Below are positions 32,254 through 41,985 of a DNA stretch of 64,000 nt, piece by piece (the first letter of the stretch is position 1; each line of letters opens with the position of its first letter). Origin of the DNA: an uncultured Lachnospiraceae bacterium. GTDB lineage: Bacteria; Bacillota; Clostridia; Lachnospirales; Lachnospiraceae. The stretch lies in assembly GCA_947176065.1 (NCBI GenBank), contig CAMWPB010000017.1, positions 1 through 64,000 on the forward strand, read 5' to 3'. Both the position numbers and the translations under genes were made by a program. The notes under the pieces were generated by a model. It made no database searches and was not told where the DNA came from. It saw only the letters and a program-made list of their open reading frames with translations.

Positions 32254-33093
32254 TTATCTGTTTTTCGGATACATCCAGAACAGCCAGATCAAATATGGGA
32301 ACGTAAAGAGGGCTACCAGGGCGGCCCAGCCCACGCTCTGCCTGTCAACAGCCATGAAGAGAAACACAGCCAGCAGTAAAATATAAGGCCCGTTTATTAA
32401 CCAGAACAGCATTTTTCTTTTTTCGGAAATACCTGCATCGCTGTTTTCTTCGGGATGGGTCATAGTACAGTGCACCGTTGCACCAAATCGGCCAAAGATA
32501 CGCTCAGCCCTGTATTCTACGCCGTCAAGTTTAAAAACAGGATACATGCCTTCTTTGATTATTTCCAGATTCTGATTGTTTTCATTGGCGTATAAAAACA
32601 GCGCTTCTAAAAATTCCCCGGGATTCATTACCATAGTATCCGGCTGGAAGGAAAAACTTCGTCTACGCTGTGCCGCACTATATCTTTTATAATCATCAAT
32701 AATTGACATAAACATACCCCCATTCTGTTCGATCTGGTCCATTTTCGTAAGTGTCCCGTCCAGATCTATTTTCCCTGTGTCTGTTTGGAGAAGATCATTG
32801 CAGACGTTAATACAGGATTTTAACTTTTGCTGTCGCGTCTGCAGTTCTCCGAGATGCTGTTCCAGTAATGTGTGAAGCTGTATTTCTTCTGACAGAACAC
32901 TGTGGATGTCTTCCAGTGAACAATCCAGTTTTCGCAGCAGCTTGATTGTTTTAAGCGTGGTTACATCTTCCTGAGAATATTCCCGGTAGTTATTTCCGGG
33001 ATTTCTCGATGGATGTAGTAATTCCTTTTTTTCATAAAAACGGATATTCTGTTTGGAGATTCCAGTCAGACGTTCCAGTTCATTGATGTTCAA
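32254..33093 (-). CDS. MerR family regulator with two C-terminal TM helices
   Basis: MNINELERLTGISKQNIRFYEKKELLHPSRNPGNNYREYSQEDV; C-terminal LFWLINGPYILLLAVFLFMAV and VGWAALVALFTFPYLIWLFW. Confidence 0.88.
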   Translation of the reverse strand: MNINELERLTGISKQNIRFYEKKELLHPSRNPGNNYREYSQEDVTTLKTIKLLRKLDCSLEDIHSVLSEEIQLHTLLEQHLGELQTRQQKLKSCINVCNDLLQTDTGKIDLDGTLTKMDQIEQNGGMFMSIIDDYKRYSAAQRRRSFSFQPDTMVMNPGEFLEALFLYANENNQNLEIIKEGMYPVFKLDGVEYRAERIFGRFGATVHCTMTHPEENSDAGISEKRKMLFWLINGPYILLLAVFLFMAVDRQSVGWAALVALFTFPYLIWLFWMYPKNR

Positions 33094-33128
33094 TAGAAAT
33101 GTACCTCCTTTCCCTGTTCGTTACGCTA

Positions 33129-33159
33129 AGTATAGGGGGTATAGTTAGTATAAGGTCAA
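33129..33159 (-). promoter_or_regulatory. MerR-type promoter with 19-bp spacer
   Basis: On minus strand TTGACC (33159-33154), 19-bp spacer, TATACT (33134-33129), upstream of the merR-like start. Confidence 0.6.
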
Positions 33160-33228
33160 GAGGTTAGATTTATTTAAAAAAGAAAAATTATGCATATGAT
33201 CTAAAATCAGACTTTTTTCCTATTCTGA

Positions 33229-34743
33229 TCAAAAATCAAAATCATCAAAATCCACGCGCATACGTGACCGCCGCTTTTGCTTGCGCTTGATGCGGTTGTT
33301 TCTGCGCTTGGCCGTCCTGCCGTTGGCGATTAGCGCGTGTATCATGAATATGGCAATCACAATAGCGGCAAGTACCAAAATAATAAGCAGCACTTTTTTG
33401 ATATTGATAAAAATGGTATTCTGTAATGGATCGGTATCTGTTTCCGTCCCTGATTCCGTCTTTTCCACGCTGACGTCCGTGGCCGTCATGTTGGTGTCAA
33501 ATTCATAAGAGGAAGCGTTATCGGTAATGAGGTTTAGGTATGCGTTTCCCACATACATGCCATGGTAAGAATATTCAATTCCGGCGATGCGGTTTTCACC
33601 AGACTGGCTGTAATCAATTTCAGAATCCAAATCCTGAAAAGAAACCGTGTTTGGAATAATAACATAGCTGTCGGTATCAATAGAAAGAATAGGTTTGGAA
33701 TTGCCGAAAACATCATTTCCGATCTGTAAAAAGCCTGTGGATTCGATATTGTATTTTTCTTCGTGTTCTGAAATATTCAGCACTTGAAAATTATGAAAGC
33801 CATAGTCAAACAGTTCCACAGTATCCGTGAACTGATCGGGGGATTCCTCCTTAAAAACAACGCAGACAAGACGCATGCCATTCTGCTCTGCGCAGGTGAC
33901 GAGCGTCTGCCGGGAATCATCGGTATATCCTGTTTTACCTCCCAAAATACCTTCGTATGGGATTTCACCGCTGATTAATTTATGTTTGTTATTTTTATAA
34001 AAATCATCAGGCTGTGAATCCGTGGCTTCAAAGTGGTAACGGGCTGTATTACTTATTTTGCACAGCATCTCATTTCTAAAAAACAGACTGGAAATAAGCG
34101 CAAGATCATATGCACTTGTATAGTGCTGGGGATCATGGAGGCCGTTCGGATTGACAAAATGGGTGTCGGTGCAGCCGATTTCCTGCGCCCGTTCGTTCAT
34201 TAGTGCCACGAAATCCTCAATGGAACCGGAAATATATTCTCCTGCGGCATTGGCGGCCTCATTGGCGGAAGCTACCATGATTCCGTAAAGACACTCTTCC
34301 AGCGGGATGGCTTCGCCTTCATCCATACCCATATTGGAGCCGTCTGTGGGTACACTGAAAACTGCTTCATGACTAAATTCCACTATATCGTCCAGATTCC
34401 CCTTTTCCATAGCGAGAAGAGCAGTCATAATTTTTGTAGTGCTGGCGGGATAAAGACGCTCATGAATATTCTTGGAATAGAGAATAACGCCTGTATTTAC
34501 ATCCATCAGAATAGCGGCCTGCGCGCCTACCTGTGGACCTACAGGCCAGTTATCTATTTCATTTGACTGGATGGGAAGTGCCTTTCGGGATTCGGCTTCT
34601 TCCTGCAGCTCTTCCAGGCTTGCCGCCTCTGCAGCCAGAGCCAGGCTATTGGGAAAAGCGCTGCCAAAGATCAGAAGAAAAGCAAGTGGCAGAACTGCGA
34701 TTCGGCCGAATTGCAAAAACTTATTCTTTTTATTAAAAAACAT
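33229..34743 (-). CDS. D-alanyl-D-alanine carboxypeptidase (DacF-like) with C-terminal TM
   Basis: PASTTKIMTALLAME (SxxK), SAN, KTG motifs; signal peptide; start trimmed to MFFNKKNKF. Confidence 0.92.
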   Translation of the reverse strand: MFFNKKNKFLQFGRIAVLPLAFLLIFGSAFPNSLALAAEAASLEELQEEAESRKALPIQSNEIDNWPVGPQVGAQAAILMDVNTGVILYSKNIHERLYPASTTKIMTALLAMEKGNLDDIVEFSHEAVFSVPTDGSNMGMDEGEAIPLEECLYGIMVASANEAANAAGEYISGSIEDFVALMNERAQEIGCTDTHFVNPNGLHDPQHYTSAYDLALISSLFFRNEMLCKISNTARYHFEATDSQPDDFYKNNKHKLISGEIPYEGILGGKTGYTDDSRQTLVTCAEQNGMRLVCVVFKEESPDQFTDTVELFDYGFHNFQVLNISEHEEKYNIESTGFLQIGNDVFGNSKPILSIDTDSYVIIPNTVSFQDLDSEIDYSQSGENRIAGIEYSYHGMYVGNAYLNLITDNASSYEFDTNMTATDVSVEKTESGTETDTDPLQNTIFINIKKVLLIILVLAAIVIAIFMIHALIANGRTAKRRNNRIKRKQKRRSRMRVDFDDFDF

Positions 34744-34938
34744 GCGGTAAAACCTTTCTATGCTAACAAATATATGAGATATGCAATAAATTATGAGTCT
34801 GTCCTTACATATCATACACTATTTGAAAGAAAAACTGTAGTGTATTCACAAAAAAAGCAAAATGTGTTAAAGTTCTAACAAGGTTATATGTAAAATAAAA
34901 GCAAAGGATATGGAACCATAACAGGTGAACGAAGAGTT

Positions 34939-35577
34939 ATGAGATTGCGAAATGTAACAGGATCAAGAGAAGTGATTGCAGCCTGTGATTATGTGATACA
35001 TAATCCGCAGGAATGCCGGGGAAAATGGCATGAAATTTTCGGAAACGATTCTCCCATCCGCATAGAGATTGGCATGGGAAAAGGCCGTTTTATCATGGAT
35101 CTGGCAAAAATGAATCCCAATATCAATTATGTGGGGATCGAAAAATATTCCAGCGTACTGATAAGAGGCATACAGAAGCTGGAGGCGGAGCCTTTGTCGA
35201 ATCTCTATTTTATCCGTATGGAGGCGGAGGAAATCACGTCAGTTTTTGCGGAGAGTGAGGTCGAACGTATTTATCTGAATTTTTCCGATCCCTGGCCGAA
35301 GGACAGGCACGCAAAACGAAGACTTCCCTCCCGTGAATTTTTGCGGCGGTATGATGAGATACTAATACCGGACGGTGTGATCGAATTTAAGACAGACAAC
35401 CATGATCTGTTTCAGTTTGCGCTGGAAGAACTGGAACCGGCGGGATGGAAAATTGTGCAGATGACGGAGGATCTTCATAACAACGAGCAGATGATGGAAG
35501 GAAACGTGATGACGGAGTATGAGGAAAGGTTTTCTTCGAAAGGAAATCCGATTTATAAATATGTGATTGCGAGATAA
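34939..35577 (+). CDS. trmB: tRNA (guanine-N(7)-)-methyltransferase
   Basis: IRIEIGMGKGRFIMDLAKMNPNINYVGIEKYSSVL; LNFSDPWPKDRHAKRRL. Confidence 0.95.
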   Translation: MRLRNVTGSREVIAACDYVIHNPQECRGKWHEIFGNDSPIRIEIGMGKGRFIMDLAKMNPNINYVGIEKYSSVLIRGIQKLEAEPLSNLYFIRMEAEEITSVFAESEVERIYLNFSDPWPKDRHAKRRLPSREFLRRYDEILIPDGVIEFKTDNHDLFQFALEELEPAGWKIVQMTEDLHNNEQMMEGNVMTEYEERFSSKGNPIYKYVIAR

Positions 35578-35656
35578 ATAAATGTAATGTACAGATTTAA
35601 AACGGCTGCCTATTGAAATTGAAATATAAGAAGACAAGAAAAAGGAGGAAAAGTAA

Positions 35657-35974
35657 ATGGAGTACAAATTTACGAGCGAAAATTTTGAGAGTGAGGTATT
35701 GGATTCGGAAATCCCCGTTCTGGTAGATTTCTATGCGGACTGGTGTGGCCCCTGTAAGATGATGGCGCCGATCATTGCGCAGCTTGCCGAGAAGTATGAT
35801 GGGAAGGTAAAGATCGGAAAATGCAATATAGACGAGGAGGACGGCCTTGCAAGGATGTACCGCGTCATGAACATTCCTAACATGAAAATCTTTGTGAAAG
35901 GTGAAGCGGTCGGAAATATCGTGGGAGCGGTACAGCCGGAAGAGCTGGAAGCGGAACTTGCGAAAGTGCTGTAA
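35657..35974 (+). CDS. trxA: Thioredoxin
   Basis: VLVDFYADWCGPCKMMAPII. Confidence 0.95.
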   Translation: MEYKFTSENFESEVLDSEIPVLVDFYADWCGPCKMMAPIIAQLAEKYDGKVKIGKCNIDEEDGLARMYRVMNIPNMKIFVKGEAVGNIVGAVQPEELEAELAKVL

Positions 35975-35981
35975 AATAAAT

Positions 35982-36024
35982 GTGCTGCAAAACTTTGAAT
36001 ATGTTTTGCAGCACGTAACTTTTT
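35982..36024 (+). terminator. Terminator after trxA
   Basis: GTGCTGCAAAAC-TTTGAATAT-GTTTTGCAGCAC followed by T-rich tract. Confidence 0.75.
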
Positions 36025-36100
36025 AAAACAAACTGCCGGGGTCTGCGTTTATCATATTATAAAAAGCGCTATGATAGTGATCAGAAAAGCAGTCACCATA

Positions 36101-37282
36101 TTACTTTCCCTTTCTGTCTTCCCTGTTATATAAGAATTTAAGAATAATCGGCGTTGCGATGGAGGAGAACAGGATCAGCAGGATCACGGCCATAAAATAA
36201 TCTGCGGTCAACAGACCGGCGGCCAGTCCCTTCTGCGCCACAATCAAGGCTACCTCTCCGCGGGTCATCATGCCGACGCCGATTTTCAGGGAATCGGATA
36301 AAGTATAACGGCAGATCTTAGCGGCCAGACCACAGCCGATAATTTTGGCGATCAGCGCAACAATCACGAAACAGATACAGAAGATAAACAGTGTGGAATC
36401 CATCGCGTCGAAATTGGTTTTCAGACCAATGCTTGCAAAAAACAGTGGGCCGAAAAGCATGTAGGAGCTTACGTCCACTTTGCGTTCTATGTATGTATTG
36501 TCACTTAAGTTGCAGAGCACAATGCCGGCTATGTAGGCTCCCGTGATGTCTGCGATGCCGAAATATTTTTCCGCCACGTAAGAGAGCGCGAAACAGAATG
36601 CCATGGCGACGATGGGAATGCGCCTCGTGTGCGGGTAGCGCTTATCCAAAGCCAGAAAAGCTTTAAATACGACAAAACCGCCTGCCACCGCAATAACAAA
36701 GAAAATGATAGTTTTTAAAACAACCATGCCGGGATGAGAGTCCGGGGACTTAAATCCGATGACAAAGGTAAGTACGATAATACCGATCACGTCATCTATG
36801 ATGGCGGCACTGACAATCGTTGTGCCGACCTTACTTTTGATTTTGCCTAATTCCTGTAAAGCGGCTACGGTGATACTCACGCTGGTGGCCGTCATGATGG
36901 TACCGATGAAAACAGCTTTGAAAAATTCTTCGCTGCCCCAGGGCGCAACGCCATAAAAGCCCATGTATAAAAGAGCGCCGAACACCAGCGGCACAAACAC
37001 GCCCGCACAGGCGATCAGGAGGGCAATAGGACCTGTCTTGACCAACTCCTTTAAATCCGTTTCCAATCCAACCTCGAACATCAGGAGAACTACACCGATT
37101 TCTGCCATATGTGTAATAAAATCCGAAGGGGCAACCCAGCCCAGCACGCAGGGTCCAATCAGGAGTCCCGCCACAATCTGGCCGACTACCTGAGGCGCTT
37201 TACATTTTCTGGCAAATACGCCGAAAAATTTTGCGGCAAAAATGATAATTGCCAAGTCTCTTAATACTTCATATGCTTCCAT
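36101..37282 (-). CDS. Cation:proton antiporter (CPA2/KefB-NapA-like)
   Basis: Polytopic; IGVVLLMFEVGLETDLKEL; GMMTRGEVALIVAQKGL. Confidence 0.9.
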   Translation of the reverse strand: MEAYEVLRDLAIIIFAAKFFGVFARKCKAPQVVGQIVAGLLIGPCVLGWVAPSDFITHMAEIGVVLLMFEVGLETDLKELVKTGPIALLIACAGVFVPLVFGALLYMGFYGVAPWGSEEFFKAVFIGTIMTATSVSITVAALQELGKIKSKVGTTIVSAAIIDDVIGIIVLTFVIGFKSPDSHPGMVVLKTIIFFVIAVAGGFVVFKAFLALDKRYPHTRRIPIVAMAFCFALSYVAEKYFGIADITGAYIAGIVLCNLSDNTYIERKVDVSSYMLFGPLFFASIGLKTNFDAMDSTLFIFCICFVIVALIAKIIGCGLAAKICRYTLSDSLKIGVGMMTRGEVALIVAQKGLAAGLLTADYFMAVILLILFSSIATPIILKFLYNREDRKGK

Positions 37283-37369
37283 AACAAACCTCCCACAAAA
37301 TTTCGCTACATAAGAATACACCTTTTATGGGGAAAAAACAAGAGAAAAGGAAGCTGTTTGCCAAGATTT

Positions 37370-37966
37370 TTAATGGAAAAAGACGGAACTTCCCGATGAA
37401 AAAGAAATCCCGGTTCCTGTGTTCGGATGCATGGCGCACCGGGCGCCGTCCGTTATGAAAACCAGCAAGAGAAAAATGCTGGCAGTTTTGCGCCATTTGT
37501 CAGGAATTTGATCGTACAGCCTTTCATAAAAGGGGAGGAAGAGACAGACCAGAGCCGTTCCGCCCAGGCCAAAAACGACTGCGCCCAATAGACAGACCCG
37601 ACCGTTTAGGTTCAGAAAATGCCCGCTGTAATCCCACCAGCGGATGCTCCATTTTTGCTCCAGAAAAAGACTGGTCAGATATTCCAGAACAGTGCAGACA
37701 GACATGGACAGTAAAAATACAGGCAGGGGTCTCTTTTTCATACGCCAGAGAAGCATACAGAGCAGAAGTCCTCCAACTCCGTATATCGGGAGGTAGGGTC
37801 CCTCGTAAACGCCTCTGTTTATAAAAGCATGTTCCGTGAAAAAAAATAACAGCACTTCCCAGAGCCAGCCCGCGAAGCCGGTGATAAAGAAGAGCAGTAC
37901 ATAAAAGTCAAAATTGTGAGGCAGTGATTTTTTCTTCATGGTTTCAGAATGTCCGATTCCATGCAT
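37370..37966 (-). CDS. Putative ABC transporter permease (CmpB/PF06541-like)
   Basis: FFITGFAGWLWEVLLFFFTEHAFINRGVYEGPYLPIYGVGGLL; FLEQKWSIRWWDYSGHFLNLNGRVCLLGAVVFG. Confidence 0.8.
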   Translation of the reverse strand: MHGIGHSETMKKKSLPHNFDFYVLLFFITGFAGWLWEVLLFFFTEHAFINRGVYEGPYLPIYGVGGLLLCMLLWRMKKRPLPVFLLSMSVCTVLEYLTSLFLEQKWSIRWWDYSGHFLNLNGRVCLLGAVVFGLGGTALVCLFLPFYERLYDQIPDKWRKTASIFLLLVFITDGARCAMHPNTGTGISFSSGSSVFFH

Positions 37967-37981
37967 ATTATTCTATAAAAT

Positions 37982-38314
37982 TTGCGAAACAAAGTGGATG
38001 AGCTGCCGGAAGCAGATATGGTTATGGCAAATCTGCTTGTAGAGTATATTGGCTACGAGTGCTTTCAGAAAGTGATCCAGAAAGTAACACCCAAGTATGT
38101 TTCCTGTATCATTCAAATCAACATGGAAGATAGCTGGGTATCGGATTCGCCCTATTTGCGCGTATTTGACGGATTAGAACGAGTACACTGTCAAATGGAA
38201 GAACGCGAATTGGAAAAGGTAATGTTTGAGATTGAATACCATAAAATAAAAACGTTGGAGCATACGCTGCCTAATAAGAAAAAGTTAGTGCAAATGAATT
38301 TTGGATATAGTTGA
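37982..38314 (+). pseudogene. C-terminal remnant of a class I SAM-dependent methyltransferase
   Basis: LPEADMVMANLLVEYIGYECFQKVIQKVTPKYVSCIIQIN resembles motif IV onward; SAM-binding motif I absent. Confidence 0.6.
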
Positions 38315-38420
38315 GGAAAAAAGTTGTTTAAAAAATACTGACCCAAATTCATTGTATAGCCAAACCCACTTTGCGGCCTCTGAATTACATGATTATTTGT
38401 ATTAGCCTGTAAATGAATTA

Positions 38421-38579
38421 CTAATTATCTTTATCATTAATCTTAACAAGGTGTTCCTTTAACACCAGATTGATATACTGGCTAAATGATCGATCGTCAT
38501 TTTCTGCAAGTTCTTTGATTCCTACAATTATATCCTCATCAAGAGAAACGCTTACTTTTTGCTTATATGGTTTATTCAT
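38421..38579 (-). CDS. Small ribbon-helix-helix/Arc-like protein (below ORF-track cutoff)
   Basis: Hand translation MNKPYKQKVSVSLDEDIIVGIKELAENDDRSFSQYINLVLKEHLVKINDKDN*. Confidence 0.65.
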   Translation of the reverse strand: MNKPYKQKVSVSLDEDIIVGIKELAENDDRSFSQYINLVLKEHLVKINDKDN

Positions 38580-38673
38580 ACTTTTTACCCCTTCTTCTTA
38601 CTTTTATATTGTATACGAAGTTTCTGTGTGATATGTTGAAGTAGTAATAAGTATCAAAAAGTAGGAATATAGT

Positions 38674-38838
38674 ATGAAATGTATGAGTCAAAAAATATGC
38701 AATATGATACATGATTTTTTCCGTCCGTCCGAAGAATCTGTCATGGAGAAATTTGCTATTGTGGAGAAACAAAATATAACAGAGGAAGAAGCCAGGAAAT
38801 TTTTGAAGATTCTGTATGAATGGAAAACGCAGAATTAA
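38674..38838 (+). CDS. Hypothetical small protein (54 aa)
   Basis: Hand translation MKCMSQKICNMIHDFFRPSEESVMEKFAIVEKQNITEEEARKFLKILYEWKTQN*; coding status uncertain. Confidence 0.35.
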   Translation: MKCMSQKICNMIHDFFRPSEESVMEKFAIVEKQNITEEEARKFLKILYEWKTQN

Positions 38839-38858
38839 CAAATCAGGACAAAAAGAAA

Positions 38859-38892
38859 ACACCGAACTTTCAGTAAGTCCGATGTTTTCAAC
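38859..38892 (-). terminator. Terminator of tRNA-Pro transcript
   Basis: Minus strand AAAACATCGGACT-TACTGA-AAGTTCGGTGTTTT then CTTTTTG. Confidence 0.55.
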
Positions 38893-38903
38893 TTCTCTTA
38901 TAG

Positions 38904-38977
38904 TCGAAGCGACAGGATTTGAACCTGCGACCTCTGCGTCCCGAACGCAGCGCTCTACCAAACTGAGCCACGCTTCG
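38904..38977 (-). tRNA. tRNA-Pro (anticodon CGG)
   Basis: CGAAGCG...CGCTTCG acceptor, CTGCG-TTCGGGA-CGCAG anticodon arm, GGTTCAAATCC T-arm; CCA not encoded. Confidence 0.93.
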
Positions 38978-39117
38978 ATTCATGAACAACTATGATAATA
39001 CAACATTTCTAAGGGTATTGTCAATGTTTCTGAGCGAATAATTTTGTTTCATTCCCCATTTATGTTATGATAGACTGTATGTTATAACCTTTTTTCTCTT
39101 TTCACAGGGAAATTAGC

Positions 39118-40023
39118 GTGTTGTTGTTCGCAGTAAAGGGTTTGATTTCAGGGAGAAGGAAGCCGGTGGAGAAACATGCACTTAAAATTCCATGCAATGC
39201 CATGCCGTTTATCTGTGAGGCGGACTATAGTGTTACGCTGGGGCAGATGATCCATGCCGACCGGACTGTGCCGTTTCACGTGGCGATTTATCTGCTCAGA
39301 GGTTCTATGGAAATTGTGGAGGATGGCATCCGTTACGAACTTCTTCCGCACCGTCTCTTTTTCTTAAAAAGCGGGGTGCATCATTGGGGAGAAAAGCCTT
39401 TTGAGGAGGGATCAGCCTGGTATTATGCGCATTTTTACTGCAAGGAGCCGGATACCCGGATGCAGGAGCTTCCCCGAAACGTATATTATGACACGAAGGT
39501 TTGTCTTGATCCGCATGACAATGAGAAATACATTACGCTCCCGAAACTGACGGACTGTGAGCGTATGCGGCAGGTACAAAAGGATTTTGAGAAGATGATA
39601 GAGGCCCATGTGCATGGAAATATTCCGCAGGCTTCGGTAAGGTTATGGCAGATTTTTCTGGAATGCGCAAAAAGTGCGCCGGGTGATTCCGTGGAGAATA
39701 TTTATGTCAGAAAACTGCGGGAGTTTATACAGATACATGGGATAGAAGGATTTGACGCGGAAGAGGTGGAGACAGTCTGCGGTCTTTCCTATAAATATGC
39801 GGGTACGCTCTTTAAAGAGGAAACGGGACAGACGATCCGGGGGTATCAGCGGACGCTGAGGATACGAAAAGCGAAGCAGCTTTTAAAGGAGACGGACAGG
39901 CCTGTTACAGAGATTGCGCAGCTTACGGGATTTTCAGATGTATTTTATTTCAGTAAGGTGTTTCATGCAGAGCAGGGCTGTTCGCCCAGCGAATACCGCA
40001 GGACCTATATTCCGGGGATCTGA
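39118..40023 (+). CDS. AraC family transcriptional regulator
   Basis: N-terminal cupin-like sensor; C-terminal double HTH (ITEIAQLTGFSDVFYFSKVFHAEQGCSPSEYR-like). Confidence 0.88.
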   Translation: MLLFAVKGLISGRRKPVEKHALKIPCNAMPFICEADYSVTLGQMIHADRTVPFHVAIYLLRGSMEIVEDGIRYELLPHRLFFLKSGVHHWGEKPFEEGSAWYYAHFYCKEPDTRMQELPRNVYYDTKVCLDPHDNEKYITLPKLTDCERMRQVQKDFEKMIEAHVHGNIPQASVRLWQIFLECAKSAPGDSVENIYVRKLREFIQIHGIEGFDAEEVETVCGLSYKYAGTLFKEETGQTIRGYQRTLRIRKAKQLLKETDRPVTEIAQLTGFSDVFYFSKVFHAEQGCSPSEYRRTYIPGI

Positions 40024-40090
40024 TCATCGAAAGCTGACAGCAAAAATAAGTATGGCAGGATAGCAGATACAAAAGGCAATATGATCCGGA

Positions 40091-41014
40091 ATGGAGATTA
40101 AAATGAAAAACGTGCAGAGTATAGAATTCCATACCGGAAGCAAGGAAGAAATACTTCCAGGCTTTTCGGATGATTTTCCTTATATTGCATCCCGGGCCGA
40201 ACTTGACAAATATCCGGGGCATTTTGTGCCCTGGCATTGGCACAGGGCGGTAGAACTCTTTTATATGGAGAGTGGTAGTGTCGAATATAGTACGCCCCGT
40301 GGAAAAATCCAGTTTCCGGCTGGCAGCGGCGGCATGGTAAACACAAATGTACTTCATATGACAAGAGCGGCATCTCGGGCGGAGAAAAACAGCCAGATTC
40401 TCCATATTTTTGACACTTCTCTGCTTGCCGGAGAACAGGGGAGCAGGATAGAAAGGCAATATATCTCTCCAATCATAACGGCGCCTCAGATAGAAATGAT
40501 TCCCATTTTTCCGGGCAGCGCAGTACAGGATAGCATCTTAAAACTTATTTTGGAAGCGTTTCGTGTGTCGGCCGATAAATTTGGGTATGAAATGAAAATG
40601 AGGGAAGCCTTGTCTGAGATCTGGTTAAAGCTGTTTGAGCTGTCTCGTCCCATGTTGGATCAGGGTGGGGAATTTAACAGGAACAATGATAAGATTAAGC
40701 TGATGATGATCTATATTTACGAGCATTATTCGGAAAAGATCTCCATTCAGGAGCTGGCGTCTTCGGCGCATCTTAGTGAGAGGGAATGTTTCAGGGTGTT
40801 CCACGATTATCTGCGTATGACTCCTGTGGAATATATCAAAAGCTATCGTCTGCAAAAAGCGTGTCAAATGTTGACAAAAGGGCAGGAGTCTGTCACAGCG
40901 GTCAGTCATGCCTGCGGGTTGGGCAGTAGCAGCTATTTTGGAAAGGTCTTTCGAGAATACGCGCACTGTACGCCCTTAGAATATCGAAGAAAATGGCAGG
41001 ATTGTGATATATAG
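40091..41014 (+). CDS. AraC family transcriptional regulator
   Basis: PWHWHRAVEL cupin; SHACGLGSSSYFGKVFREYAHCTPLEYRRK. Confidence 0.9.
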   Translation: MEIKMKNVQSIEFHTGSKEEILPGFSDDFPYIASRAELDKYPGHFVPWHWHRAVELFYMESGSVEYSTPRGKIQFPAGSGGMVNTNVLHMTRAASRAEKNSQILHIFDTSLLAGEQGSRIERQYISPIITAPQIEMIPIFPGSAVQDSILKLILEAFRVSADKFGYEMKMREALSEIWLKLFELSRPMLDQGGEFNRNNDKIKLMMIYIYEHYSEKISIQELASSAHLSERECFRVFHDYLRMTPVEYIKSYRLQKACQMLTKGQESVTAVSHACGLGSSSYFGKVFREYAHCTPLEYRRKWQDCDI

Positions 41015-41118
41015 AGGCGGAAATAAAATATTATTACCACTTGGATTGCACTATAATGATATGTGTAAAGAATATATCTGCACAGAGTCATTCGGATGCT
41101 TGAGGAGGACATTGAGAG

Positions 41119-41919
41119 ATGAACATGGAGAACATAAAAATTATTTTTTTTGATATTGACGGCACTTTGATTGACATCAACAGCAGAAAGATTTCGGAAA
41201 AGACGCTGGAGACATTGATCCGGTTGAAGGAGCGGAATTATATTCTCTGTCTTTCGACAGGGCGGGCGCCGATGACGGTACCCCGTTTTGAAGGATGGGA
41301 ACCTGATGTATTTCTTACGTTTAACGGATCGTACTGTTACAACAGACAGCGGCAGATTATCTACAAAAATCCCATTTCCACAGAGGACGCGAAAAAAATT
41401 GTCAGAAATGCCGCCGCGATCAACAGGCCTGTGTCGGCCGCCACGCCGGAAAAGCTGGCTGCGAACGGGAAAGATGCAGATCTGGTAAATTATTTTTCCC
41501 TTGCCAAACTGGAAGTGGATGTATCCGATACGTTTGATGAGATGATAGAGAACGATGAGATATACCAGATTATGTCGGGAGGGCGCGAAGACGAATATCC
41601 GGCGTTCCTGCGGGATGTGGGGAATGCAAAGATAGCAGCCTGGTGGGACAGGGCGGTGGATATTATTCCGGCGGACAGTGGAAAAGGGGTCGGGATTGAG
41701 AAGGTGCTTGCGCACTACCATTTGCAAAAGTCGCAGGCGCTTGCTTTCGGGGACGGCAATAATGATATTGATATGCTGCAGGCAGTGGGCGTCGGTGTTG
41801 CCATGGCAAACGGGTCGGATGAGTTAAAAGCGGTGGCGGATGATATATGCGGTCATGCGGCGGACGATGGGGTTTACCATTATTGTGTCGGGCACGGGCT
41901 GATATCGGAAATCGAGTAA
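41119..41919 (+). CDS. Cof-type HAD-IIB family hydrolase
   Basis: IIFFDIDGTLIDINSRKIS; ALAFGDGNNDIDMLQAVGVGVAMANGSDELKAVADDI. Confidence 0.92.
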   Translation: MNMENIKIIFFDIDGTLIDINSRKISEKTLETLIRLKERNYILCLSTGRAPMTVPRFEGWEPDVFLTFNGSYCYNRQRQIIYKNPISTEDAKKIVRNAAAINRPVSAATPEKLAANGKDADLVNYFSLAKLEVDVSDTFDEMIENDEIYQIMSGGREDEYPAFLRDVGNAKIAAWWDRAVDIIPADSGKGVGIEKVLAHYHLQKSQALAFGDGNNDIDMLQAVGVGVAMANGSDELKAVADDICGHAADDGVYHYCVGHGLISEIE

Positions 41920-41963
41920 GGAGAATGCGCTAACGGCAAACTTTTGCTGTTCAGTACATAAAA

Positions 41964-41985
41964 ACGGGGGCCTTTAAGCCCCCGC
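41964..41985. terminator. Bidirectional terminator between HAD gene and the minus-strand small gene
   Basis: ACGGGGGCC-TTTAA-GCCCCCG; T-run on minus strand (GTTTTTATG). Confidence 0.6.

Noticed and set aside
38572-38961. 129 aa minus-strand ORF (MVERCVRDAEVAGSNPVAST...)
   Set aside because: Starts inside and reads through tRNA-Pro; the GSNPVAST pattern is a classic translated-tRNA artefact.
39284-39294. GTTTCACGTGG parS-like half-site in an AraC gene
   Set aside because: Only the core half matches parS and the second arm diverges; likely chance.
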